From assembly GCF_037479095.1 (NCBI RefSeq), contig NZ_JBBGZW010000001.1:3410001-3474000 (forward strand): a stretch of DNA of 64,000 bases, given 5' to 3'. Numbering within the stretch: position 1 is the first letter of the stretch; each line of letters starts with the position of its first letter. This document shows, piece after piece, positions 55,319 through 63,311 of the stretch. Origin of the DNA: Pantoea nemavictus. GTDB lineage: Bacteria; Pseudomonadota; Gammaproteobacteria; Enterobacterales; Enterobacteriaceae. The notes under the pieces are model-generated. The model ran no database searches. It saw only the letters and a program-made list of their open reading frames with translations, and was not told the DNA's origin. Both the position numbers and the translations under genes were made by a program.

Positions 55319-55543
55319 ATCGGCAGCTCCGCACAGAGGAATGCGCCGACGATACCATGCGTGACGGCAAAAGAATCGCGAAATAATTTGAAGCGTGTCA
55401 GCGCGTTATGCTGGCACTGATCCGCCGTTTTCATTTACGCCTGCACGCACTTTGAGAGTTTTACCCTTGTGTCACATGGCACGAGTGCCGATCCTGCTCT
55501 ATTCTCGGGGAAAATGGATTCCTCCAGGTAATATCGAGGCGTT

Positions 55544-56656
55544 ATGACCCACCAACCTCTGATTGCTGAGGTGCCGAATCAGCAACACACACTAACCGCT
55601 ATCGTCGAACAGGACGCGCGTACGGCCTATTTTTATATCTGGCCGAACGACCTGTTTCGCAGCCAATATGCGGTGCGCGGCTGCTGGCTGCGCAATCTGT
55701 TGCCTGCGCCGGCGCAGGAAGATCGTGAAGCGATGGAGCAGGGCATAGCGCCGCTGCTGAGTGCGGAGTACTGCCGTACGCTGGAAGCTGAGCCAATGCT
55801 CGATCCGGCCGGATTACAGGTGCTGTGGGAGCCAAGCGATGACGGTGCGGCATTATGGTATTACGGTCAGCTGCTGGCGGTGATCCCCGGCTGGAGCCTG
55901 TATCAGGACAAGCAGGTGAGTTTCTCTGCCGCCTGTATCAAAGAAAATCGCCTGACCGCACCGCTTGGATCGGCTTCGACCAACGACTATTACGCGCGTG
56001 CCGAACAGCAGCGTCATTTCTGGCGCGACTGGCACGACGGGCATCTGTGGGATGTGGTGCAGCGCGAGCTGATGCAGTGTTATCAGGCGCAGTTTGGCGA
56101 ATCGGTCAAGTATTACTCCATCGATCAAGGCAACTGGCCGCCGATGGCGATTTCGCAGCATTTACATAACGGCGTTTGGGTTTTTCTCACTCTCGGTATG
56201 GGGATTCGCCCAATGCCGCAGGTGGATCACCTGTTTGATGAGCTGGCGCCGCAGTATCGCCGCGTTGAACTGGCGATGGCCGTAGACGGAGAAGTGATGA
56301 CCGAAGCCAATGCGGTGCAGATGGCGAGCGCGCTGGCAGAGTTTGCGCATCTGCCGTGGGCGCGGCTGACGTGGATTGGCGAAGGCCATACGCTGGCATC
56401 AGAAGTGGCGCCGGTGGGTTTCGAAAGCTTCCTGCTGGCCAATGATTTGGCGCCGGAAGCCGCGCAGTTTCGCCTGCCGAAACGCGATGGTGACCGGGTG
56501 AATTTGCTGTGGTCAACGCCGATAACCGAAGCCGAACGTCAGTTCGCACAAGCCGACGATCGCGGTGGCCAGCAGTTGCTGCAGCGTTTGCTGGCGGACG
56601 GGAATAATCATATTTTCCGCCCGCGTCAGGAAGTGGTGGAGCCGCCCGCACCCTAA
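55544..56656 (+). CDS. Suppressor-of-fused (SUFU) domain protein
   Basis: A 370-residue cytoplasmic protein. The SUFU-like domain runs from about residue 165 to 335: the segment NGVWVFLTLGMGIRPMPQVD, then RRVELAMAVD, a helix EANAVQMASALAEFA, and LTWIGEGHTLASEVAP, whose GHTL and following Pro are typical. The N-terminal ~150 residues are not assigned. Bacterial SUFU proteins often act as immunity proteins in polymorphic toxin systems, but no toxin gene adjoins this one. GAGG precedes the ATG. A REP follows. Confidence 0.7.
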   Translation: MTHQPLIAEVPNQQHTLTAIVEQDARTAYFYIWPNDLFRSQYAVRGCWLRNLLPAPAQEDREAMEQGIAPLLSAEYCRTLEAEPMLDPAGLQVLWEPSDDGAALWYYGQLLAVIPGWSLYQDKQVSFSAACIKENRLTAPLGSASTNDYYARAEQQRHFWRDWHDGHLWDVVQRELMQCYQAQFGESVKYYSIDQGNWPPMAISQHLHNGVWVFLTLGMGIRPMPQVDHLFDELAPQYRRVELAMAVDGEVMTEANAVQMASALAEFAHLPWARLTWIGEGHTLASEVAPVGFESFLLANDLAPEAAQFRLPKRDGDRVNLLWSTPITEAERQFAQADDRGGQQLLQRLLADGNNHIFRPRQEVVEPPAP

Positions 56657-56659
56657 ACC

Positions 56660-56684
56660 CGGTCGGCATTAATGCCGACCCTAC
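56660..56684. repeat. REP palindrome (TCGGCAT class)
   Basis: CGGTCGGCAT-TA-ATGCCGACC-CTAC, inverted orientation, 3 bases after the SUFU gene. Confidence 0.8.
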
Positions 56685-56721
56685 GATTTTAAATTATCAC
56701 TCAAATCAACTATTTCACTGC

Positions 56722-56741
56722 TTTGTGATCGCGCTCACCTC
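56722..56741. promoter_or_regulatory. CRP-binding site upstream of the chemoreceptor gene
   Basis: TGTGA-TCGCGC-TCACC, nine of ten consensus bases of TGTGA-N6-TCACA, about 70 bases before the coding start. Suggests cAMP-CRP control. Confidence 0.7.
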
Positions 56742-56808
56742 AAGATCCCCATTAACACGCCGTTAACCTCGATCAGGCAACTCGCCAACCAGGGTAAGGG
56801 CACACATA

Positions 56809-58704
56809 ATGTTCAAAACAACACAATCCCGTTTCACCGCGACGCTGGTCGCCTTTTTTGTCGGGCTAATGCTGATTACCGTGCTGGTGATCAATCAGTT
56901 TATCGCCCCGCAGCTCTCTCATAATGAAAGCCGCCTGGTGCGCTACGAAGTGGACGGCCTGGCCGGACGCATCATCGAGCAGATGAACCGTGTGCAGGCG
57001 CAGCAGCGTGCTATCACCGAAGCGGCTGGCGTGATGGACAGCGCGACCATCGATACCTTGCTGCCCGCCTTAGTCAACCAATATCAGGACAGCAATGTGT
57101 TCGGCGGTGGCATCTGGCCATTACCGAATCGTCGCGATCCGGCGAAAGAGAAAAACAGCTCGTTCTTTGCGCGTAACGCCAGCAATCAGCTGCAGGTCAA
57201 CACCTACTGGAACTCAGACGCCGCCGACAAATACTGGGAGCAGTCCTGGTACAAAGATGGCCTGGCCGCCGCTAAAGGTCAGTGCGCCTGGGCGAAAGCC
57301 TATCAGGATGCCGCCAGCCCGCAGCCGCGTACTAACTGCGCCATGGCGATTTATCGCGACGGCACCGCGTGGGGCGTCGCGACGATCGATGTGACGCTGG
57401 GCTTCTTCAACCAGCTGGCAAAACAGATGGGCGAGGCGATTCAGGGCCGCGTACTGATCGTTGAAGCCGATGGCAAAGTGGTCGGCAACGCCGCGCTGGT
57501 GGAGGGTGCGCCGAAGCTGGAGAATCTTGCGGATACGCAATTGCCGATGGCCGCCGCGTTGAAAGGCTTGTTAGCGCAGGCGGGCAGCCAGCCGACACAA
57601 ACCACCTTTGCAGGGGAAGATGGTGAACACACGCTGTTCCTGCAGGCGATAGCCGGCAGCCCGTGGTATCTCGCCAGTGATGTGCCCTCCAGTTTGCTGG
57701 ATGCGCAGACGCATAGCATGTTGACGCGTCTGGGTCTGGTGCAGATCCCGCTGGCGGTGATCCTGCTGCTGGTGCTGCTCGGTTTCGTGCGGGCGATGAT
57801 GAAACGCCTGGCGTTGCTGCATCGCAACATCGAAGCCTTGTCGACCGGCGGTGCCGATCTGACGCAGCGTCTGCCTGCCAGCAATAGCCCGGAATTCAAC
57901 GCCGTGGCGCAGAGCTTTAACCAGTTCATTGCTTATCTGCAGGGGCTGATGCGCCAGGTGGGCGACAGCGCGCTGGCGATCACCTCCGCTTCGCGTGAAA
58001 TCGCCAGCGGCAACGCCGATCTCTCAGCGCGCACGGAGTCGCAGGCCAGTTCGATCGTGGAGACCGCTGCGTCGATGGAAGAGCTGACCGGCACCGTACG
58101 GCAGAACGCCGATAACGCCACGCACGCCAATCAGCTGGCCGACGGCGCTTCACAAGTCGCCGCGCGCGGTACCGAAGTGGTGCGTCAGGTGGTGAGCACC
58201 ATGGGGGCGATTAACCAATCGTCGCGTAAAGTGGTGGATATCATTAGCGTCATCGACAGCATCGCTTTCCAGACCAATATCCTGGCGCTCAATGCGGCGG
58301 TAGAAGCCGCACGAGCCGGTGAGCAGGGCCGCGGATTTGCCGTGGTGGCCTCGGAAGTGCGCAATCTGGCGCAACGTTCGGCTAACTCGGCGCGTGAAAT
58401 CAAAAAGCTGATTGAGGAGTCGGTAGCGAATATCGATACCGGCAGCCAACTGGTGGAGCAGGCCGGGCAAACCATGGATGAGCTGATGCAGGGCGTCAGC
58501 AGCGTCACCACGCTGATGAGTGAAATCATGTCGGCGAGCCGCGAGCAGAGCATGGGTATCGATCAGGTCAACGTGGCGATTACTCAGCTGGATGGCAGCA
58601 CCCAGCAGAACGCCGCGCTGGTTGAGCAGGTCTCTGCCGCCGCGCAAGCGATGGAGCAGCAGAGCGTCCAGCTGGAGCAGGTGGTGCAGAGCTTTAAGTT
58701 GTAA
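56809..58704 (+). CDS. Methyl-accepting chemotaxis protein
   Basis: Inner-membrane chemoreceptor, 631 residues. First membrane helix about 9-34; periplasmic dCache-like sensor domain (about 35-300, with WSWY-like [14 protein letters not shown] and [16 protein letters not shown]); second helix about 305-327; HAMP; signalling domain with the hairpin tip [20 protein letters not shown] and [19 protein letters not shown]. It ends QSFKL without the NWETF pentapeptide that recruits CheR/CheB, so it depends on other receptors for adaptation. Ligand unknown. Preceded by a CRP site and followed by REPs. Confidence 0.93.
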   Translation: MFKTTQSRFTATLVAFFVGLMLITVLVINQFIAPQLSHNESRLVRYEVDGLAGRIIEQMNRVQAQQRAITEAAGVMDSATIDTLLPALVNQYQDSNVFGGGIWPLPNRRDPAKEKNSSFFARNASNQLQVNTYWNSDAADKYWEQSWYKDGLAAAKGQCAWAKAYQDAASPQPRTNCAMAIYRDGTAWGVATIDVTLGFFNQLAKQMGEAIQGRVLIVEADGKVVGNAALVEGAPKLENLADTQLPMAAALKGLLAQAGSQPTQTTFAGEDGEHTLFLQAIAGSPWYLASDVPSSLLDAQTHSMLTRLGLVQIPLAVILLLVLLGFVRAMMKRLALLHRNIEALSTGGADLTQRLPASNSPEFNAVAQSFNQFIAYLQGLMRQVGDSALAITSASREIASGNADLSARTESQASSIVETAASMEELTGTVRQNADNATHANQLADGASQVAARGTEVVRQVVSTMGAINQSSRKVVDIISVIDSIAFQTNILALNAAVEAARAGEQGRGFAVVASEVRNLAQRSANSAREIKKLIEESVANIDTGSQLVEQAGQTMDELMQGVSSVTTLMSEIMSASREQSMGIDQVNVAITQLDGSTQQNAALVEQVSAAAQAMEQQSVQLEQVVQSFKL

Positions 58705-58710
58705 TCGACT

Positions 58711-58767
58711 CGGTCGCCATGCATGGCGATGCTACACAATACGGTCGTCATTGATGGCGGCGACCGT
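58711..58767. repeat. REP-like palindromes after the chemoreceptor
   Basis: Copy 1 CGGTCGCCAT-GC-ATGGCGATG-CTAC (58711-58735). Copy 2 pairs TACGGTCG (58740-58747) with CGACCGTA (58760-58767) round a 12-base loop. Both are degenerate members of the family. Confidence 0.6.
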
Positions 58768-58943
58768 ATTACACACCGCCCGCATCTCCTCTGTTAACCC
58801 CTTTTCCCGCCTTTTTATGCTGAATTGTCCGCAGGCTGCTACGCTTTATGTTGCCCACGTTAACGCACGGAATGTGCGCTATTTCCTCCATTAACGCCGG
58901 GGAGGTTGTGTACAATAGCTGCGAATTTTCCGAAGGAGTTGTC

Positions 58944-59477
58944 ATGTCCGCCATTGAAGTTATTCTCGTCGACCACCTCGATCGCCCTATCGGCCAAATG
59001 GAAAAGCTGGAAGTGCATGAAAAAGGATTGCTGCATCGTGCGGTAACGGTTTACGTGTTCAATTCGCGCCATGAGGTGCTGCTGCAGCGTCGGGCCAGTG
59101 GGAAATATCACTGCGGTGGGTTATGGAGCAACACCTGCTGCAGTCATCCCTATCCGCAAGAGTCGACCCGTGATGCCGCCGAACGCCGTCTGCGTGAAGA
59201 GATGGGCATGAAACTTACGCTAACGCCGGTGTTTGAACTCAGCTATAACCTGCCGCTCAGCAACGGTTTAACCGAGCATGAATATGGCCACGTGTTTTTC
59301 GCCATCAGCGATGAGCAGCCGGTACTCAATCCGGAAGAGGCTGATGCGTGGTGCTATCGCTCAATTGCTCAAATTCAGCAGGAGATGGCAGAAAACCCCG
59401 AGCAGTTTACGCCGTGGTTCCTGCACACCTTCCCGCGCATCCCCAATACGCTCGGCGATTTCCGCCTGACCGCATAA
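58944..59477 (+). CDS. idi: Isopentenyl-diphosphate delta-isomerase (type 1)
   Basis: Nudix-fold enzyme interconverting IPP and DMAPP for isoprenoid synthesis. 177 residues with catalytic Cys in LWSNTCCSHPYPQEST, Nudix segment RDAAERRLREEMGM, and Glu in LTEHEYGHVFF. Start set at the ATG at 58944 (MSAIEVILVD), directly after CGAAGGAG; a longer frame adds 32 unrelated residues. Free-standing gene, not in a carotenoid cluster. A perfect palindrome follows the stop. Confidence 0.95.
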   Translation: MSAIEVILVDHLDRPIGQMEKLEVHEKGLLHRAVTVYVFNSRHEVLLQRRASGKYHCGGLWSNTCCSHPYPQESTRDAAERRLREEMGMKLTLTPVFELSYNLPLSNGLTEHEYGHVFFAISDEQPVLNPEEADAWCYRSIAQIQQEMAENPEQFTPWFLHTFPRIPNTLGDFRLTA

Positions 59478-59488
59478 TTGCACACTCC

Positions 59489-59516
59489 GTAGCGGCGCAA
59501 TAAATTGCGCCGCTAC
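59489..59516. repeat. Perfect palindrome after idi (GGCGCAAT class)
   Basis: Thirteen-base arms GTAGCGGCGCAAT and ATTGCGCCGCTAC with AA between. Also begins with GTAG; same core as in the repeats at 10226-10267 and 34827-34884. Confidence 0.85.
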
Positions 59517-59550
59517 AACACGTGCGCTCGGTGAAGTCAGTGTTTAGGTA

Positions 59551-61017
59551 TCACTGAAAATCTTCCGCATCCACGTCGTAGCCCGACGGCTCCCAGCGAA
59601 TCGTCAGCAGCGCCAGCAAGCCAATCAGTGGCGCCAGGAAGATCACCCAGAACACGCCAGTACCAAACGCAGCGACCAGCAGGGGGAAGGCAAACAGCGA
59701 CACGGTTGAACTGCCGCGCATCAGCGTCTGATTGAAGCCAACGCCCACGCCGCGCAGCGAAGCCGGATAGCTCAGCGAAGCAAACGTCATGGTATGCGAG
59801 CCGGGACCAAAGCCCTGACCAAACAGGAACAGTGCCAGCATGGCAATCGCCACCGCCGCTTGTTCGCCACCTTCCGGACGACCAATCAACGCTAATCCCA
59901 GCAGCGCTACGCACTGACAGGCGTAACCGGCAACCGACATCTTCCACGCACCGAGACGTGGCACCAGCCGCACCGCCAGCAAGCCGCCAACAAACGCAAA
60001 CAGCAGATTAAGCGCCAGCGACACCAGAATTGTGGTCAGCATCGATTGCGCAAAGAAGCTTGAGATGATCACCGGCAGGCCAAACGCCACCGCGTTATAG
60101 GCAAACGATGAGGCGATTGACGTCACGGTGGCCAGAATAGTGCGGCGGCGATAGACGCCCTGCAGCAGCGCACCGTAGTTGCGCCAGCTGGCTTTGCGTA
60201 CCGCTTTCTGCGGTGTCAGATCGGCATCCTCCGCCACCTGCGCGTTGATGTTGTAGGCGTTGCGCAGAATCTCTGCCGCGCCTTTCAGGTTGCCCTGATT
60301 GGCGGCCCAAATCGGCGATTCACTCATGTAGCGGCTGCGAATGGCAATGATCAGCAGCGCGGGCACCGCACCAAACCCCAGAATTAAACGCCACAGCCAA
60401 TCGGTGTGGGTTTCCGGCAGTACCGCATACAGCAGCAGTACCAGCAGATAGGAGATACTGATCGCCGCGTACCACGTCGGACACCACATCGCCACGCTGG
60501 CGGCTTTGTTGCCTTGTCCGCGCAGCTTCGAAAACTCGGCAAGAAACGCCATCGCCACGGGCAAATCGATGCCAACGCCGAGTCCCATTACGAAGCGCGC
60601 ACCCGCCAATACGTATTCGTTCGGCGCAAAGGCACAGGCTAATGCCGCTACCACGAAGAAGAACATATCGGCCATAAATACCCGATAGCGGCCAATTTTA
60701 TCGGTGAGATAGCCGCCAATTAAGGCGCCGACAATCGCGCCAAAGGTGATCGCCGAGGCCACCATGCCGGTGCCGGCAGGCGTGAGCTGGAACTCGCGCG
60801 TCACGTCTTTAATACCAAAGGCTAATGCGCCGAGATCGTAGGCATCAAGAAACACGCCGCCCAGCGCAATGGCGATGACAATGCGCGCGTTGCTGCGCGA
60901 TTCGTCGCTGTTATTAACCAAACCGGAAACGTCGGCCGCGCTGCGAATCCATTTGGTCTCACCGGTGGGTGTATTCCCTGCCTGCGCCACGTGCGCCGGA
61001 GAAGCTAAATCGGTCAT
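59551..61017 (-). CDS. MFS metabolite transporter (sugar/aromatic-acid porter type)
   Basis: Twelve-helix facilitator of 488 residues. Typical motifs: GGVFLDAYDLGALAFGIKDV at helix 1, GGYLTDKIGRYRVFMADM after helix 2, and PETHTDWLWRLILGFGAVPA. A long hydrophilic N-terminus (about 45 residues) and central loop. Related E. coli proteins (YdjE/NiaP-like) carry small organic acids; the substrate is unknown. Divergent from osmF with an operator-like palindrome between (61088-61122). No ribosome-binding site is obvious before the ATG. Confidence 0.85.
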   Translation of the reverse strand: MTDLASPAHVAQAGNTPTGETKWIRSAADVSGLVNNSDESRSNARIVIAIALGGVFLDAYDLGALAFGIKDVTREFQLTPAGTGMVASAITFGAIVGALIGGYLTDKIGRYRVFMADMFFFVVAALACAFAPNEYVLAGARFVMGLGVGIDLPVAMAFLAEFSKLRGQGNKAASVAMWCPTWYAAISISYLLVLLLYAVLPETHTDWLWRLILGFGAVPALLIIAIRSRYMSESPIWAANQGNLKGAAEILRNAYNINAQVAEDADLTPQKAVRKASWRNYGALLQGVYRRRTILATVTSIASSFAYNAVAFGLPVIISSFFAQSMLTTILVSLALNLLFAFVGGLLAVRLVPRLGAWKMSVAGYACQCVALLGLALIGRPEGGEQAAVAIAMLALFLFGQGFGPGSHTMTFASLSYPASLRGVGVGFNQTLMRGSSTVSLFAFPLLVAAFGTGVFWVIFLAPLIGLLALLTIRWEPSGYDVDAEDFQ

Positions 61018-61087
61018 GATGTTTTGTAATTTATTGTAATGAGTGGGACGGTGAGCATAAGCCGCCGCCTCGGCATTAAAAATTCAA

Positions 61088-61122
61088 TTTGGTTATATGA
61101 ACTGCGTTTTGGTTATAACCAA
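61088..61122. promoter_or_regulatory. Operator-like repeats between the MFS gene and osmF
   Basis: TTTGGTTATA occurs at 61088-61097 and again at 61108-61117, exactly 20 bases apart (two helical turns). The second copy is part of a perfect 14-base palindrome TTGGTTATAACCAA (61109-61122). Likely a regulator binding region; the regulator is unknown. Confidence 0.5.
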
Positions 61123-61232
61123 CCCGCTATCGATAGCAAAAAAAGCACGAAGTAAGCTGCTTGACCGCGCCCATCGCTATTCGCCAGGCTACGCTTGATA
61201 GTCACACAATGAAAACAAATGAGGGAGGCGAG

Positions 61233-62141
61233 ATGATAAAGCAGGGTTTATTGGGGATGATGGCGCTCGCCATGAGCGTGGGTGCGGCGCATGCGGCGGA
61301 TCCGGTGAAGGTTGGCTCTAAGATTGATACCGAAGGCTCGTTGCTCGGCAATATCATCCTGCAGGTGCTGGATAAACACGGGGTGAAAACGGTTAACAAA
61401 ATCCAGCTCGGCACTACGCAGGTGGTGCGCGGCGCGATTACCGCGGGCGAGCTGGATATCTATCCGGAATACACCGGCAACGGCGCTTTCTTCTTCAACG
61501 ATGAGAAAGATGCGGCGTGGAAAAATGCTCAGCAGGGCTACGAGAAGGTGAAAAAGCTCGATGCTGACAAAAACCAGCTGGTATGGCTGACGCCAGCGCC
61601 AGCCAACAACACGTGGACCATCGCGGTGCGCGGTGACGTGGCGCAGAAGAATAACCTCAATTCACTGGACGATCTCAGTGCATACCTGAAAAAAGGCGGC
61701 ACTTTCAAACTGGCGGCATCGGCAGAATTTATCGAACGCAGCGATGCGTTACCGGCGTTTGAAAAAGCTTACAACTTCAAGCTGGAGCAGTCGCAGCTGC
61801 TGTCGCTGGCGGGCGGTGACACCGCGGTGACCATCAAGGCGGCGGCGCAGCAAACCTCCGGTGTGAACGCCGCGATGGCGTACGGCACCGACGGTCCGGT
61901 GGCGGCGCTCGGCCTGCAAACCCTGAGCGATCCGAAAGGCGTGCAGCCGATTTACGCGCCTGCACCGGTGATCCGCGCCAGCGTGCTCAAGCAGTATCCT
62001 GAGATCGGTAACTGGCTGCAGCCGGTATTCAGCAAGCTGGATGAGAAAACCCTGCAACAGCTGAACGCGCAGATTGCGGTCGATGGTCAAGATGCCAGTC
62101 AGGTCGCGAAACAGTGGTTACAGCAGAATAAGTTGCTGTAA
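61233..62141 (+). CDS. osmF: Glycine betaine ABC transporter, periplasmic binding protein OsmF
   Basis: Substrate-binding protein of the OsmF/YehZ osmoprotectant importer; E. coli's binds glycine betaine with low affinity. Signal peptide MIKQGLLGMMALAMSVGAAH-A, mature start ADPVKVGSKIDTEGSLLGN. OpuAC-type body with GELDIYPEYTGNGAFFF, PAPANNTWTIAV and GGDTAVTIKAAAQQTSGVNA. I start at the ATG at 61233 after GGGAGGCGAG (302 residues); ATGs further upstream would precede the signal peptide by 8 or more residues. First gene of osmF-yehY-yehX. Confidence 0.95.
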   Translation: MIKQGLLGMMALAMSVGAAHAADPVKVGSKIDTEGSLLGNIILQVLDKHGVKTVNKIQLGTTQVVRGAITAGELDIYPEYTGNGAFFFNDEKDAAWKNAQQGYEKVKKLDADKNQLVWLTPAPANNTWTIAVRGDVAQKNNLNSLDDLSAYLKKGGTFKLAASAEFIERSDALPAFEKAYNFKLEQSQLLSLAGGDTAVTIKAAAQQTSGVNAAMAYGTDGPVAALGLQTLSDPKGVQPIYAPAPVIRASVLKQYPEIGNWLQPVFSKLDEKTLQQLNAQIAVDGQDASQVAKQWLQQNKLL

Positions 62142-62144
62142 ACA

Positions 62145-63311
62145 GTGTCGTCGTTGTTATTCAGACCCCGCCAGCAGCCGGTGCTGCTGGTGCTAACCAC
62201 GCTTATCTCGCTGGCGCTGTTTGCCTTGCCGCTACTGAGCTTCGCCGCTAATCGTCTGGTTTCCGGGCAGCCGCTGTTGTTTTGGCAGGTAGCGAATAGC
62301 GGGTTGCTGCTGATACCGCTGCTGTGGCTGTGGCAAGGATTATGGTGGCCTGCGCGGCGTATCAGCGCGGTCAGCTTGCTGCTGGCGGCCGACGTCATGC
62401 TGGCGTTGCTTATCTGGCTCGCCGGGCAACAGGCGACGGCGTTGGCGAACAGCGGTAGTCCGCTGGCGCGCACCGCGTTTGGCAGCGGCTTATGGTGCGC
62501 TGCGGCGCTGTCGCTGCTGCTAGCGGCCGAAGCGGTACGGCAAATTACGGCCAGCACGCCGTGGCGCATTGTGCTCAACCTGCAAATCTGGCTGTTGCCG
62601 CTGCTGCTGCTACTCAGCGGTCACCTCGATCGTCTCTCGTTATTGAAAGAGTATGCCAACCGCACGGCAGTGTTCGACGCGGCCTTCAGCCAACATCTGT
62701 GGCTGCTCGGCGGTACGCTGTTGCCGACGCTGCTTCTCGGCTTGCCGCTCGGCCTGGCGATTGCGCGTCGTCAACGCTGGCAGAACGCCGCGTTTAGCGT
62801 GCTGAACCTGATTCAAACCGTGCCGTCGGTGGCGCTGTTTGGCTTACTGATTGCGCCGCTGGCCGGTTTGGTCGCGCATTTCCCGGTGCTGGCGCGCTGG
62901 GGCATTAGCGGCATCGGCATTGCACCCGCGCTGATTGCCCTGGTGCTCTATGCGCTGCTGCCGCTGGTGCGCAGCGTGGTGGCCGGTTTGCAGCAGGTGC
63001 CGCAGGAGGTACGCGAAACCGCGCGCGGCATGGGCATGAGCGCATGGCAGCAGTTCTGGCTGGCCGAGCTGCCGCTGGCGCTGCCGGTGTGGCTTTCTGG
63101 CTTGCGCGTGGTGGTGGTGCAAACCGTTGGTCTGGCGGTGGTCGCCGCGTTGATTGGCGCGGGTGGATTTGGTGCCATTGTTTTTCAGGGATTGCTGAGC
63201 AGCGCGCTCGATCTGGTGCTGCTGGGCGTGATTCCGGTGGTGGCGCTGGCGGTGATTTTTGATGCACTGCTGCGTTTACTGTCGGCACTGCTGGAGAGAC
63301 GTCATGATTGA
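62145..63311 (+). CDS. yehY: Glycine betaine ABC transporter, permease YehY
   Basis: Inner-membrane permease of 388 residues with an extra N-terminal hydrophobic region (four or so helices) and the BPD_transp_1 core: VLNLIQTVPSVALFGLLIAP, the EAA loop VRETARGMGMSAWQQFWLAELP, and IGAGGFGAIVFQGLLSSALDL. Uses a GTG start three bases after osmF. Overlaps yehX by eight bases. Confidence 0.94.
   Translation: MSSLLFRPRQQPVLLVLTTLISLALFALPLLSFAANRLVSGQPLLFWQVANSGLLLIPLLWLWQGLWWPARRISAVSLLLAADVMLALLIWLAGQQATALANSGSPLARTAFGSGLWCAAALSLLLAAEAVRQITASTPWRIVLNLQIWLLPLLLLLSGHLDRLSLLKEYANRTAVFDAAFSQHLWLLGGTLLPTLLLGLPLGLAIARRQRWQNAAFSVLNLIQTVPSVALFGLLIAPLAGLVAHFPVLARWGISGIGIAPALIALVLYALLPLVRSVVAGLQQVPQEVRETARGMGMSAWQQFWLAELPLALPVWLSGLRVVVVQTVGLAVVAALIGAGGFGAIVFQGLLSSALDLVLLGVIPVVALAVIFDALLRLLSALLERRHD

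Noticed and set aside
55032..55370. 112-codon minus-strand frame overlapping the 98-residue membrane protein
   Set aside because: Different frame of the same DNA, with an irregular composition; the 98-residue frame has the better ribosome-binding site and hydrophobic pattern.
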